Shown here: one piece after another, positions 18,429 through 25,596 of the stretch
How the letters are laid out: each line of letters starts with the position of its first letter
Numbering within the stretch: position 1 is the first letter of the stretch
DNA from: Schwartzia sp. (in: firmicutes)
GTDB lineage: Bacteria; Bacillota; Negativicutes; Selenomonadales; Selenomonadaceae
DNA: 39,601 nt
NCBI GenBank assembly: GCA_017458745.1
Contig: JAFTAB010000149.1
Span: forward strand, 1-39,601
Direction of reading: 5' to 3'
Translations under genes and position numbers: made by a program
Notes under the pieces: generated by a model
Databases searched by the model: none
The model's input: only the letters and a program-made list of their open reading frames with translations
What the model was told of the DNA's origin: nothing

Positions 18429-19607
18429 TTGGTTAAGGATTATTCGCATGGGAAAATAAAATATATTGCTTTGGGATTTTTAGGTGCCATTTTTGCCGGC
18501 GTTGCTGCAATCATTGGCGTGAGTGCTTTCTTGGGGCTCAGTTCGGCTAATATATTGCAGGCCATGCGCTTTTTTGCTACAATGCGATTCGTTGAGTCGC
18601 AGTATGTCGATACTGTCGATGAAAAGCAGCTTGTAGACGGCGCAATTAACGGCATGGTTAAGTCGCTGGGGGATCCATATTCAGTATATTTGCCCCCCGA
18701 CATGTATACACGGCTAAAAAATCAGACCAGCGGTCAATTTGGCGGTATTGGCGTCGTGATGGGGCATGATGGCAGCAATGTTCATATCATTTCCGTTATG
18801 GACGGGACGCCGGGTGAAAAGGCGGGACTGAAGGTGAATGATTCCATTGTTGCGGTGGATGGCAAATCCACATCGGAGATGGAGTTTGAGCATGTGGCTA
18901 TGTCGATACGCGGCGAGGCTGGCACGGATGTCACGCTTACTATTGGTCGAGAGGGAGAGCCAAATGCCGACTATACGATGACACGCAGCATGATACATTA
19001 CGACACGGCGGCGGGGCGCATGATTGATGATGAGAATAATAACGTTGGCTATATCCGTATATCATCATTTTCAGAAAATACCGCTGAGGAATTTAAGAAA
19101 GCCTATGACAGTCTCAAAGAAAAAGGAATGAAGGGATTGATTATCGATCTTCGCGGAAATCCCGGCGGCTTTTTAACGACATGCGTTGATATTGCGAATT
19201 TTGTTGTGCCGAAAGGGCTGGTGGTTTCTGTTGTGGAGCGTGACGGCACGCGCGAAGAGTATATGTCGAATCACGATGGTGATACTATTCCCGCTGTTGT
19301 CATTATCAATGAAGCCAGCGCGAGCGCGTCGGAAATTTTGGCGGGGGCGCTTCAGGATACCGGTGCAGCCACTGTGATTGGTACAACGTCTTACGGCAAG
19401 GGCTCGGTGCAGGTGGTAATGCCCCTGACCGATGGAGATGCGGTGAAGCTCACGATAGCGAAATATTATACGCCTAATGGACGAAGCATCGCGGGATCCG
19501 GCATAACTCCCGATATTCTTGTGGAGCTTCCCAAGGACTCGGTTCGTGATGTTCAGCTTGACGCCGCGATAAAAAATGTCAAAGATAAGATTTTTCCCGA
19601 AAACTAA
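18429..19607 (+). CDS. ctpA: S41 family C-terminal processing peptidase (CtpA-like)
   Basis: A membrane-anchored extracytoplasmic serine protease of ~392 residues. An N-terminal hydrophobic anchor (~10-35) is followed by a PDZ domain (~85-165, with GGIGVVMG and GEKAGLKVND). The S41 catalytic domain has the nucleophile Ser in NEASASASEI and the general-base Lys in SYGKGSVQ. The likely start is TTG 18429, six bases after AGGTG; GTG 18420 and TTG 18399 are alternatives. In the same order in Firmicutes such peptidases process or degrade wall hydrolases, so the preceding M23 enzyme is a plausible substrate. Confidence 0.92.
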   Translation: MVKDYSHGKIKYIALGFLGAIFAGVAAIIGVSAFLGLSSANILQAMRFFATMRFVESQYVDTVDEKQLVDGAINGMVKSLGDPYSVYLPPDMYTRLKNQTSGQFGGIGVVMGHDGSNVHIISVMDGTPGEKAGLKVNDSIVAVDGKSTSEMEFEHVAMSIRGEAGTDVTLTIGREGEPNADYTMTRSMIHYDTAAGRMIDDENNNVGYIRISSFSENTAEEFKKAYDSLKEKGMKGLIIDLRGNPGGFLTTCVDIANFVVPKGLVVSVVERDGTREEYMSNHDGDTIPAVVIINEASASASEILAGALQDTGAATVIGTTSYGKGSVQVVMPLTDGDAVKLTIAKYYTPNGRSIAGSGITPDILVELPKDSVRDVQLDAAIKNVKDKIFPEN

Positions 19608-19643
19608 TTTCCGAAAAAATTTTCATTATAATTCATTGTTTTA

Positions 19644-19672
19644 TTGACAAAGAGACTCATTATTTGTATTAT
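19644..19672 (+). promoter_or_regulatory. Strong promoter of the HMA/P1B-ATPase operon
   Basis: TTGACA at 19644-19649, a 17-base spacer, and TATTAT at 19667-19672. The predicted transcription start is near 19679, at the edge of a Fur-like box. Confidence 0.78.
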
Positions 19673-19679
19673 TAATAAC

Positions 19680-19698
19680 GGATTTGATTATCATATTC
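19680..19698. promoter_or_regulatory. Fur-like operator
   Basis: The 19-mer GGATTTGATTATCATATTC has a perfect 10-base core (TGATTATCAT) and matches 13 of 19 positions of the classical Fur box. It starts at the predicted +1, where bound repressor would block initiation. The match is moderate; PerR or Zur boxes look alike. Confidence 0.5.
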
Positions 19699-19741
19699 AA
19701 TCTTACTTTGAGAACAAATGAAATCATGAGGAGGAGTTTTT

Positions 19742-19948
19742 ATGTTCACAAGAAGTGATTTTTGGATTGGGCTCGCTATAGGGGCGGTGGCCGGCGTTTT
19801 CGGCTACAGGTTTTTCCAGGAGAGGGAGCAGCAGATGATGGCTTTGCAGTCGTCGGCTCCGTCGGCTCAGGTGCCTCTTGCTGAGCTTGAGCGTCAGCGG
19901 GAGGAACTGGAGGATCTTATCGCCGCTCAGAAAGCTCAGGAAGCATAA
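19742..19948 (+). CDS. Small single-span membrane protein with GxxxG motif and coiled-coil tail
   Basis: A 68-residue protein, first in the operon. Residues ~8-25 are one hydrophobic helix in which glycines recur every three or four residues (GLAIGAVAGVFG), the pattern of helix packing or membrane-bending segments. A charged region follows, and the tail (~45-66) is a short Gln/Glu coiled coil. GAGGAG lies before the ATG. I do not recognise a named family. By position it resembles the small hydrophobic proteins that accompany P1B ATPases, such as the mycobacterial PacL type or small Fez proteins. That is analogy, not homology. Confidence 0.8.
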   Translation: MFTRSDFWIGLAIGAVAGVFGYRFFQEREQQMMALQSSAPSAQVPLAELERQREELEDLIAAQKAQEA

Positions 19949-20003
19949 TAATCAATGAATTGAATTGACGCTTTTGCGCTGCCGCGTGAAGCGTGAACCG
20001 CAG

Positions 20004-20066
20004 GGGCGCGTTGCCGTGTCTTCTTGCCTCATGGCAAGTGGAAACGGAATGCGCCCATATTTTTTT
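20004..20066 (+). terminator. Branched terminator-like structure between operon genes
   Basis: GGGCGC (20004-20009) pairs with GCGCCC (20051-20056). The helix continues through TT/AA and CCGT/ACGG, and an inner hairpin pairs CTTGCC with GGCAAG around TCAT. Seven T (20060-20066) follow after ATA. It could end transcription after the small gene or act as an attenuator. A downstream GGGCGCAT (20108-20115) can also pair with ATGCGCCC (20049-20056). Confidence 0.6.
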
Positions 20067-20152
20067 GAATGATGTCGCATGCAATCGTGCCGGCATATTA
20101 GCGAGGCGGGCGCATCTTCGAAGTGTCAATGTTTAATTATGAGGTAAATCGA

Positions 20153-20665
20153 ATGAAAAATTTATCACTTGGCTGGCCGCTTGCCATTGCCTCGGCCGGC
20201 ACGCTTATATCACTGGCAACCGGCGCGAAAGGGGCTCATGTTGTATTTGGGACGGCATGGGCAGGGCTCTCCGCGCTGCACGCGTATCAGTATCGCAAAA
20301 AGCTGTGCAGCGATGTGAACGGCTCGAAAATTTTTAATGAAAATGGTGTTTTGAATTTTATGGCAAAAAATTTCGATTTTATTCCGAAGTCAAAGCTCGA
20401 CCTGTTCATTCGTTCAGTGGAAATAGCTTCATATATGCCCGGGCGTGTGAGACTTTACAGCAATTCGCTGGTAGGCAATGAGACGCTGAAAGCGCAGGTG
20501 GAGGATGCGCTCCGTGGCTACGAGGAGTTGAAGCAAGTGACGGTGAGCACGACGACGGGCTCGATTCTCATAGAGTATGTGCCGGATGCGCTGCGGAAAA
20601 ATGAGGAGCTGGCTCGCGCTGAAAGATATATAGAGTGTCACGCAAAGAAAATTTTAGGGAGATGA
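20153..20665 (+). CDS. HMA_2-like membrane protein
   Basis: A 170-residue protein. Residues ~8-50 are hydrophobic and glycine/alanine-rich, probably two short helices in a hairpin. Residues ~88-145 have the beta-alpha-beta pattern of a heavy-metal-associated (HMA) fold: YMPGRVRLYSNSL, a helix, then VTVSTTTGSILIEY. There is no CxxC, so classical Cu/Zn binding through paired cysteines is not expected; this is the HMA_2 type. The ATG at 20153 follows GAGG by eight bases. The next gene encodes a second protein of the same type and the third an ATPase with a similar N-terminal domain, so the three probably act together at the membrane. Confidence 0.72.
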   Translation: MKNLSLGWPLAIASAGTLISLATGAKGAHVVFGTAWAGLSALHAYQYRKKLCSDVNGSKIFNENGVLNFMAKNFDFIPKSKLDLFIRSVEIASYMPGRVRLYSNSLVGNETLKAQVEDALRGYEELKQVTVSTTTGSILIEYVPDALRKNEELARAERYIECHAKKILGR

Positions 20666-20669
20666 TTCT

Positions 20670-21287
20670 GTGTCATACATGTCTGGGATTATGATGGGGT
20701 TCGCACTTGGGAAGGGCATACGACAATTCCTTTTTGCTAGGAGTGGCGCGATAAATGATAATATCACCGGCACTAAGATTGCCGATGCCTCGAAAAAAGT
20801 TGCAAGCGTGCCTCTTTTTTCGCTTGCCAGCAAGATAAGTGGACGACGTCGCTATTATGCGTCCGCGCTCGTGCAAAATGATGGCTTGGCTGAACTTCTC
20901 GAAGATAAATTGAGCAAGCTGCAAAATATTGATGAAGTGAAGATAAACACGGTGACGGGCAGCATACTGCTCATTTATCATGGCAATGAGGAACTGGTGG
21001 ATGCGCTTGTTGACTGGCTCTCCGAGCATATTTTCTCTCCTTCTCCATCGTCGACGGCGGTGAGTGAGGGACTGGCTTCAATCGGGATGAGCATCCGTCG
21101 CACAGTCGCGAGTTTCAACACATGCATAAAACGAGCCACGAACAGCGTGTTTGATTTATCATCTTTGCTCGCGTTATTCTTCATCGTAGGCGGGATAAAG
21201 AAATTCCTTGTCGCTCCTGTGCTCCCCAGCGGGGTTCAACTCATTTGGTGGGCGTTTTCACTCCTGCGGGGATGGAGGATGGTATGA
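20670..21287 (+). CDS. Second HMA_2-like membrane protein
   Basis: A 205-residue relative of the preceding product. A hydrophobic glycine-rich N-terminus (~4-24) comes first. The HMA-like domain at ~56-106 has GRRRYYASALVQN, a helix, then VKINTVTGSILLIYH; the TVTGSILL strand matches TTTGSILI of the upstream protein. A C-terminal hydrophobic region (~166-202) probably spans the membrane once or twice. No CxxC is present. The start is GTG 20670, seven bases after AGGGAGA; an ATG at 20679 is less well placed. Its stop overlaps the ATPase start (ATGA). Confidence 0.72.
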   Translation: MSYMSGIMMGFALGKGIRQFLFARSGAINDNITGTKIADASKKVASVPLFSLASKISGRRRYYASALVQNDGLAELLEDKLSKLQNIDEVKINTVTGSILLIYHGNEELVDALVDWLSEHIFSPSPSSTAVSEGLASIGMSIRRTVASFNTCIKRATNSVFDLSSLLALFFIVGGIKKFLVAPVLPSGVQLIWWAFSLLRGWRMV

Positions 21288-23398
21288 GCGGCATGACAAA
21301 AAATGTGATATATCGCTCCGTTATTGTGACGCTTAAAAGGGATTTGCCCCATGAAAAGCGCATAATGGCAGGAGTCAGGTTGCGCTCATTTCCCGGGGTC
21401 GTCTCCGTGGCTTTTGAAAATAAGAAGCTGACGGTGCGGTATCGCGGCTCTCGTCTCTCGATTCCCGCGACGAGGTTTTTAAGAGGCTTGATGGATGAGG
21501 AAGCGGAGCATGAATCTGAGCCAAAGATGGCGGACTATCGCCGTGAGGCAATCATTTCGCTGGTGAGTTTTGCCGCAATGAAATTCTTGGAAAAAAGTGC
21601 GCCTGCAACTTTTGAAGGAATAAAATTTCTGCGCAGTCTTTTGGTGCTCGGGATTGCCAGAGGCTTTATAAAAAACGGCGTGATGGGAATGATGCGTGAC
21701 CACCGCCCGAATGCCGATACGCTCACGGCGACAGCGGTTGCCGCGTCGGTGCTGTCGGGGAGACCTGAGTCCAGTCTGACGCTGTTGACGCTCTCAAATG
21801 TTGCCGAGATGCTGACAAGCTACGCGGCAGAACGCGCGAGAAAGCAGATATCGGGGCTGCTCAATCTCAACCAGCGATATGTGTGGCTTGTAGAGGGCGG
21901 AGTCGAGCGAAAGGTGCTCGTCGAGCAGGTGAAGGCAGGCGACCATATTGCCGCCCACATGGGCGAAAAAATCTGCGTTGACGGGCGTGTGCTTCATGGC
22001 ACAGCGGCGGTCAATCAGTCCTCCATCACAGGAGAGTCAAATCCAGCCATGAAAAAGCGCGATTCACTCGTTTATGCGGGCAGCGTTGTCGAGGCAGGCG
22101 AGGTGACAATTCTCGTTGAGAAGGTGGGAAAAGATACATCTCTCGCGCATATAGTTCATCTTGTTGAGGAGGCGCAGGCGCAGAGAGCACCGATACAGAA
22201 CTTTGCCGACCAGATGGCAAATCTTTTAGTGCCAATCTCTTTCCTTGGAGCGGCAATCGTCTACGGCGCGACGCGTGACTGGCAGCGTGTCCTGAATTTG
22301 CTGTTTATTGATTTCTCATGCGGGCTGAAGCTCTCGACCGCGACGGCCATATCCGCCTCGATTGCCGCGGCGGCGAAGCGTGGGATTTTGGTTAAAGGCG
22401 GCAACTATATTGAGGCACTCGCCGAGGCTGACACGCTCGTGCTGGACAAGACCGGCACGCTGACGGTTGGCATTCCGCAGATTTCTTATGTCGCGACTGC
22501 GAATGGCGTCGATGAGAAAGAGACTATCCTGCTTGCGGCATCTGCTGAGATGCATTCGGTTCATCCTCTTGCCGTGGCAATTCAGAAATACGTCAAGGGG
22601 CAGGGCTGGGAAGTGCCGCAGCATAAATCCTCAAAGACGATCGTCGCGCGCGGCATGAAGGCGACAGTTCCGGCATTTGAAGATTACAAGGGCGGAAATA
22701 TTCTTGTCGGCAGCAAAAAATTTATGGAGGAGTCAGGCGTTGTCGGACTCGATACCGTGACGATTGAAAAATCCGCGCCGAGCTGTATCTACGTTGCCCG
22801 CAATAAAAAACTCCTCGGAATCATCGGCATAAAAGACCCAATCCGCCCGAAGATGAAAAAGACGCTCAATCAGATGCGCCGTTATGGCATTGATGAGATA
22901 GTGATGCTCACCGGCGACTCAAAGAATGTCGCCAATGACGTGGCGCGAGAAATGGACATTGACTCATACTATGCGGAGGTGCTGCCGGAGGACAAGGCAA
23001 AATATGTCATGAGGCTAAAGGAGCACGGTTGCATAATGATGGTTGGCGATGGGATAAACGATGCGCCGGCACTCGCGTTCGCGAATGTAGGCGTGTCGCT
23101 TGGCAGCAGGCAGACAGATATTGCCGCGGAGTCGTCAGCGGTAACGATACGCTCCGAGGATCCGTCGGGGCTGATGACCGCGCTGAGGCTCGGTCGCCGC
23201 ACGATGCAGCTCATCAGGCAGAATTTCCTCGCGACAATCACGGTGAATTCCGCCGCGATGCTGCTGGGCGCGCTCGGCAGAATAAACCCTCTTTGGGCTG
23301 CGATAATCCATAACACCTCTACGCTCGCCGTCGTGCTGAATAGCGCGAGAGTCCTGAGCTTTGACTCGGACACCCATCTTTTGCCATCGGGAGAGTAG
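21284..23398 (+). CDS. P1B-type metal ATPase with SCG transport motif (FezB-like candidate)
   Basis: A 704-residue transporter. All ATPase machinery is intact: TGES at 249-252, phosphorylated Asp388 in DKTGTLT, the P1B-specific His427-Pro428, MLTGDS, and GDGINDAPA. The last membrane region ends with the P1B-like HNTSTLAVVLNS. The transport motif, normally CPC, SPC or TPC, is FSCGLKLSTA: Cys346 is kept but the proline is replaced by Gly. An N-terminal HMA_2-like domain (~8-55) lacks CxxC. As I recall the P1B scheme, a Cys motif without proline fits the P1B-6 type that includes FezB of ferrosomes; iron is then the likely cargo. Start ATG 21284 follows GGAGG and overlaps the upstream stop by four bases. 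Confidence 0.88.
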   Translation: MSGMTKNVIYRSVIVTLKRDLPHEKRIMAGVRLRSFPGVVSVAFENKKLTVRYRGSRLSIPATRFLRGLMDEEAEHESEPKMADYRREAIISLVSFAAMKFLEKSAPATFEGIKFLRSLLVLGIARGFIKNGVMGMMRDHRPNADTLTATAVAASVLSGRPESSLTLLTLSNVAEMLTSYAAERARKQISGLLNLNQRYVWLVEGGVERKVLVEQVKAGDHIAAHMGEKICVDGRVLHGTAAVNQSSITGESNPAMKKRDSLVYAGSVVEAGEVTILVEKVGKDTSLAHIVHLVEEAQAQRAPIQNFADQMANLLVPISFLGAAIVYGATRDWQRVLNLLFIDFSCGLKLSTATAISASIAAAAKRGILVKGGNYIEALAEADTLVLDKTGTLTVGIPQISYVATANGVDEKETILLAASAEMHSVHPLAVAIQKYVKGQGWEVPQHKSSKTIVARGMKATVPAFEDYKGGNILVGSKKFMEESGVVGLDTVTIEKSAPSCIYVARNKKLLGIIGIKDPIRPKMKKTLNQMRRYGIDEIVMLTGDSKNVANDVAREMDIDSYYAEVLPEDKAKYVMRLKEHGCIMMVGDGINDAPALAFANVGVSLGSRQTDIAAESSAVTIRSEDPSGLMTALRLGRRTMQLIRQNFLATITVNSAAMLLGALGRINPLWAAIIHNTSTLAVVLNSARVLSFDSDTHLLPSGE

Positions 23399-23406
23399 CG
23401 AAAAAG

Positions 23407-23446
23407 AAAAGGCTTGACTCCAAATTAAATGGAATCAAGCCTTTTT
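23407..23446. terminator. Bidirectional terminator after the ATPase
   Basis: AAAAGGCTTGA pairs with TCAAGCCTTTT, then after one mismatch TCC pairs with GGA, around a 9-base AT loop. Runs of A on the left and T on the right let it work in both directions, ending the ATPase operon and the opposing ygbA transcript. Confidence 0.82.
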
Positions 23447-23625
23447 ATTTTTTTATGCAAGAACTGTTAGCAAATAAATTTTAGATTTGAATAGTATAAA
23501 TCTTCAATATTCGTCGTTGTCGTCAGTCGCCATAGCAACACTATGTCTTTTTCTTCCGCTTAGCCTGCCTATGAAGATTTTATGTGTGTCGTATCGTGAA
23601 ATTTATTTATTGCGGTTCCTTGCTG

Positions 23626-24126
23626 TCATTTCTTTTTTTTGCCTTGAATTTTTCTCGCCTCGCGTTGCCTTATTTTTGCTGCCTTGGCTTTGCGCTTGCT
23701 CTCTTCCTTTTCGGCGATGTCGTCATTTTGCTTTTGCTTTGCATAGTCAACGCCCCATTTAGTGAGCTTGTGCTTCACGGCCGTGACAGGGTGCTTCATC
23801 AGCATTCTTTTTCCGGAAGCATCCATAATATCAAGAAATTTTTTGTTGTTCGCGTCGCCGAAGCACATATTGTCGCAGCGGTCGCATATCGGCTTCGTTA
23901 TCCCATAGCGGCAGCGGCTCATCTTTTTGAATATGGTCGCCAGGAGAGCCGTGCATTTTGGGCAGAGCTTTTCGCCCTTTGTGTCATGATGGCTGTTGCA
24001 ATATACGGCGAATGATTTCTTGATAGTGTCCTTTTCCTTTGGGACATTATTTTTGTACTCGGCCGGTTTGTCAGTTTCCTCTTTTTTGCGAAATCTTTTT
24101 GGAATCAAATTTGTGAAAAAGCCCAT
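23626..24126 (-). CDS. ygbA: YgbA-family (nitrous oxide-stimulated promoter) cysteine-rich protein
   Basis: A 166-residue soluble protein. The centre (~40-125) follows the YgbA/PF11756 pattern: a helix ending YCNSHH, then LCPKC, SRCRYG, KPICDRCDNMCF, and the closing KRMLMKHPVTAVKHK. These cysteines suggest a metal or Fe-S site. E. coli ygbA is induced by nitric oxide and has been linked to survival of nitrosative stress; the molecular role is unclear. The C-terminal ~35 residues are extremely Lys/Arg-rich, which is unusual and could bind RNA. The ATG at 24126 has AAAGGTGG six bases upstream. It converges on the ATPase operon and diverges from the decarboxylase. Confidence 0.83.
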   Translation of the reverse strand: MGFFTNLIPKRFRKKEETDKPAEYKNNVPKEKDTIKKSFAVYCNSHHDTKGEKLCPKCTALLATIFKKMSRCRYGITKPICDRCDNMCFGDANNKKFLDIMDASGKRMLMKHPVTAVKHKLTKWGVDYAKQKQNDDIAEKEESKRKAKAAKIRQREARKIQGKKKK

Positions 24127-24210
24127 CGTAATCCACCTTTGCAAATAATAACTAGCCTATTTATTGTAAATGCAACACGCAATAAAATCAAGCATAAAAA
24201 TTTTTTTGAA

Positions 24211-24246
24211 ATTGCAAGGGAAATTGCAAGAAAAGTCTTGCGTAAT
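24211..24246. promoter_or_regulatory. Repeated TTGCAA-type motif upstream of the decarboxylase
   Basis: ATTGCAAG occurs at 24211 and 24223, one helical turn apart, and CTTGCGTAAT follows in inverted orientation at 24237-24246, across the -35 of the decarboxylase promoter. Arranged like an operator; the regulator is unknown. Confidence 0.35.
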
Positions 24247-24266
24247 TGGATATATGGGGTTACAAT
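24238..24266 (+). promoter_or_regulatory. Promoter of the lysine/ornithine decarboxylase
   Basis: TTGCGT at 24238-24243, 17-base spacer, TACAAT at 24261-24266. The leader of about 45 bases contains a small hairpin, GGGAAC (24283-24288) with GTTCCC (24294-24299), just before the gene. Confidence 0.55.
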
Positions 24267-24319
24267 GTAGCCGAAATTTGGAGGGAACATATCGTTCCCC
24301 GATGGAATGGGAGAGTGTT

Positions 24320-25510
24320 ATGGAGAGCTTTCGCCTCACACAAAAAGAAATGATTCGTTTAGCGGAAAAGTACCCGACGCCGTTCGTGGTCATTTCGCTC
24401 ACGCAGATTGAGAGGAACTACGCGATTCTGAAGGAGCATTTGCCACGCGTGAATGTATATTACGCAATGAAGGCGAATCCTGCGCCTCGCATCGTGAAGA
24501 CACTCTATCGACTGGGGGCATCGTTTGACACGGCGTCCGCCGGGGAGATTGAGTTCCTGTCGCGCTTGGGAATTGAGGGGGCGCGCGTGATTTATGCAAA
24601 CCCCGTGAAGACGCCCAGAAGCATCGCCATAGCGAACACGCTTGGTGTCAGGAAATACACTTATGACGATATGAGCGAGATTGAAAAACTGGCTCGTCTC
24701 GCGCCCGGCGCGGATGTGATGGTGCGCATCAGAGTGAAAAACCAAAAGGCGCTCGTAGATCTCAATGCGAAATTCGGTGCGCCGCCCGAGGAGGCAATAG
24801 AGCTTCTGAAAGCGGCGAAGAAGGCGGGGCTCAATCCCGCAGGAATCTGTTTCCATGTGGGCAGCCAATCGACGGCTGCCGAGGCGTATGAGGAGGCACT
24901 GCTCCTCACTCGAAAGCTGTTCAATGACGCTGAAAAATGTGGGATGCATCTTACGATGCTCGATATTGGAGGGGGATTCCCTATCCCGAAGGTGGGCTCT
25001 CGTGATGCTGATGTTGCAGAAATGATGGATTCTATAGAGCATCAGATTGAGAGGCTGTTCCCCGACACAGAGATTTGGTGTGAGCCCGGCAGATTCATCT
25101 GCGGCACGGCGGTCAATCTAGTGACGAGCGTCATTGGCACCAAGACGCGTAACGGCAAAAAATGGTACTGGCTTGATGAGGGGCTATATGGGACTTTCTC
25201 TGGGGCAATCTATGACCATTGGACGTTTGACTTTGAGTCGTTCAAGCCGGGGATAAAAGAGCCGGTCACCTTCCTCGGACCCTCGTGCGACTCAATTGAT
25301 TTTGTCAGGTACGATGTGATGATGCCAAATCTGGAGATGGGTGATCTTGTGCTTGTGCCGGATTGCGGTTCATACACGACGGCGAGTGCCACGACATTCA
25401 ACGGCTTCCCGCTTGCCACGCAGATTTATTTCGAGGACGAGGAGGTCGCCGCGGAACGCAGGGCGAGAGAAAACATCTCTGAAATTTTTGAAGCGGCGCG
25501 GACTGCTTGA
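24320..25510 (+). CDS. ldc: Lysine/ornithine decarboxylase, fold type III (Selenomonas type)
   Basis: A 396-residue PLP enzyme of the alanine-racemase fold that decarboxylates lysine to cadaverine and/or ornithine to putrescine. The PLP lysine is K51 in YYAMKANP. Further family motifs are CFHVGSQS, the phosphate-binding DIGGGFP, EPGRFICGTAVNLV, GPSCDSID with the catalytic Cys, and GSYTTASAT. It resembles the dual-specificity S. ruminantium enzyme (393 residues as I recall), whose cadaverine is attached covalently to peptidoglycan to hold the outer membrane. Start ATG 24320 has GGGAG six bases upstream and places K51 at the same residue number. It is monocistronic, with its own promoter and terminator. 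Confidence 0.93.
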   Translation: MESFRLTQKEMIRLAEKYPTPFVVISLTQIERNYAILKEHLPRVNVYYAMKANPAPRIVKTLYRLGASFDTASAGEIEFLSRLGIEGARVIYANPVKTPRSIAIANTLGVRKYTYDDMSEIEKLARLAPGADVMVRIRVKNQKALVDLNAKFGAPPEEAIELLKAAKKAGLNPAGICFHVGSQSTAAEAYEEALLLTRKLFNDAEKCGMHLTMLDIGGGFPIPKVGSRDADVAEMMDSIEHQIERLFPDTEIWCEPGRFICGTAVNLVTSVIGTKTRNGKKWYWLDEGLYGTFSGAIYDHWTFDFESFKPGIKEPVTFLGPSCDSIDFVRYDVMMPNLEMGDLVLVPDCGSYTTASATTFNGFPLATQIYFEDEEVAAERRARENISEIFEAARTA

Positions 25511-25535
25511 AAATATCGGTTGTAATTAAAAAAAT

Positions 25536-25574
25536 GCGGCGCATTATCATGGAATAATCATGTTAATGCGCCGC
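25536..25574. terminator. Bidirectional terminator between ldc and the flavodoxin gene
   Basis: GCGGCGCATTA (25536-25546) pairs perfectly with TAATGCGCCGC (25564-25574), and CATG pairs with CATG inside. A-rich sequence on the left and GTTTTG on the right allow termination for both converging genes. Confidence 0.85.
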
Positions 25575-25596
25575 GTTTTGTATTTGCAGTGAGAAT

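Noticed and set aside
20004-20066. A known metal riboswitch (Mn yybP-ykoY or NiCo) before the HMA genes
   Set aside because: The conserved loops of those classes are not present; only a terminator-like fold can be supported.
23447-23625. Possible small gene between the ATPase terminator and ygbA
   Set aside because: Frames on both strands are short and lack start codons with ribosome sites. I see only AT-rich spacer here.
24359-25042. 227-residue open frame on the minus strand inside the lysine/ornithine decarboxylase gene
   Set aside because: Shadow frame opposite conserved decarboxylase motifs; no family signature.
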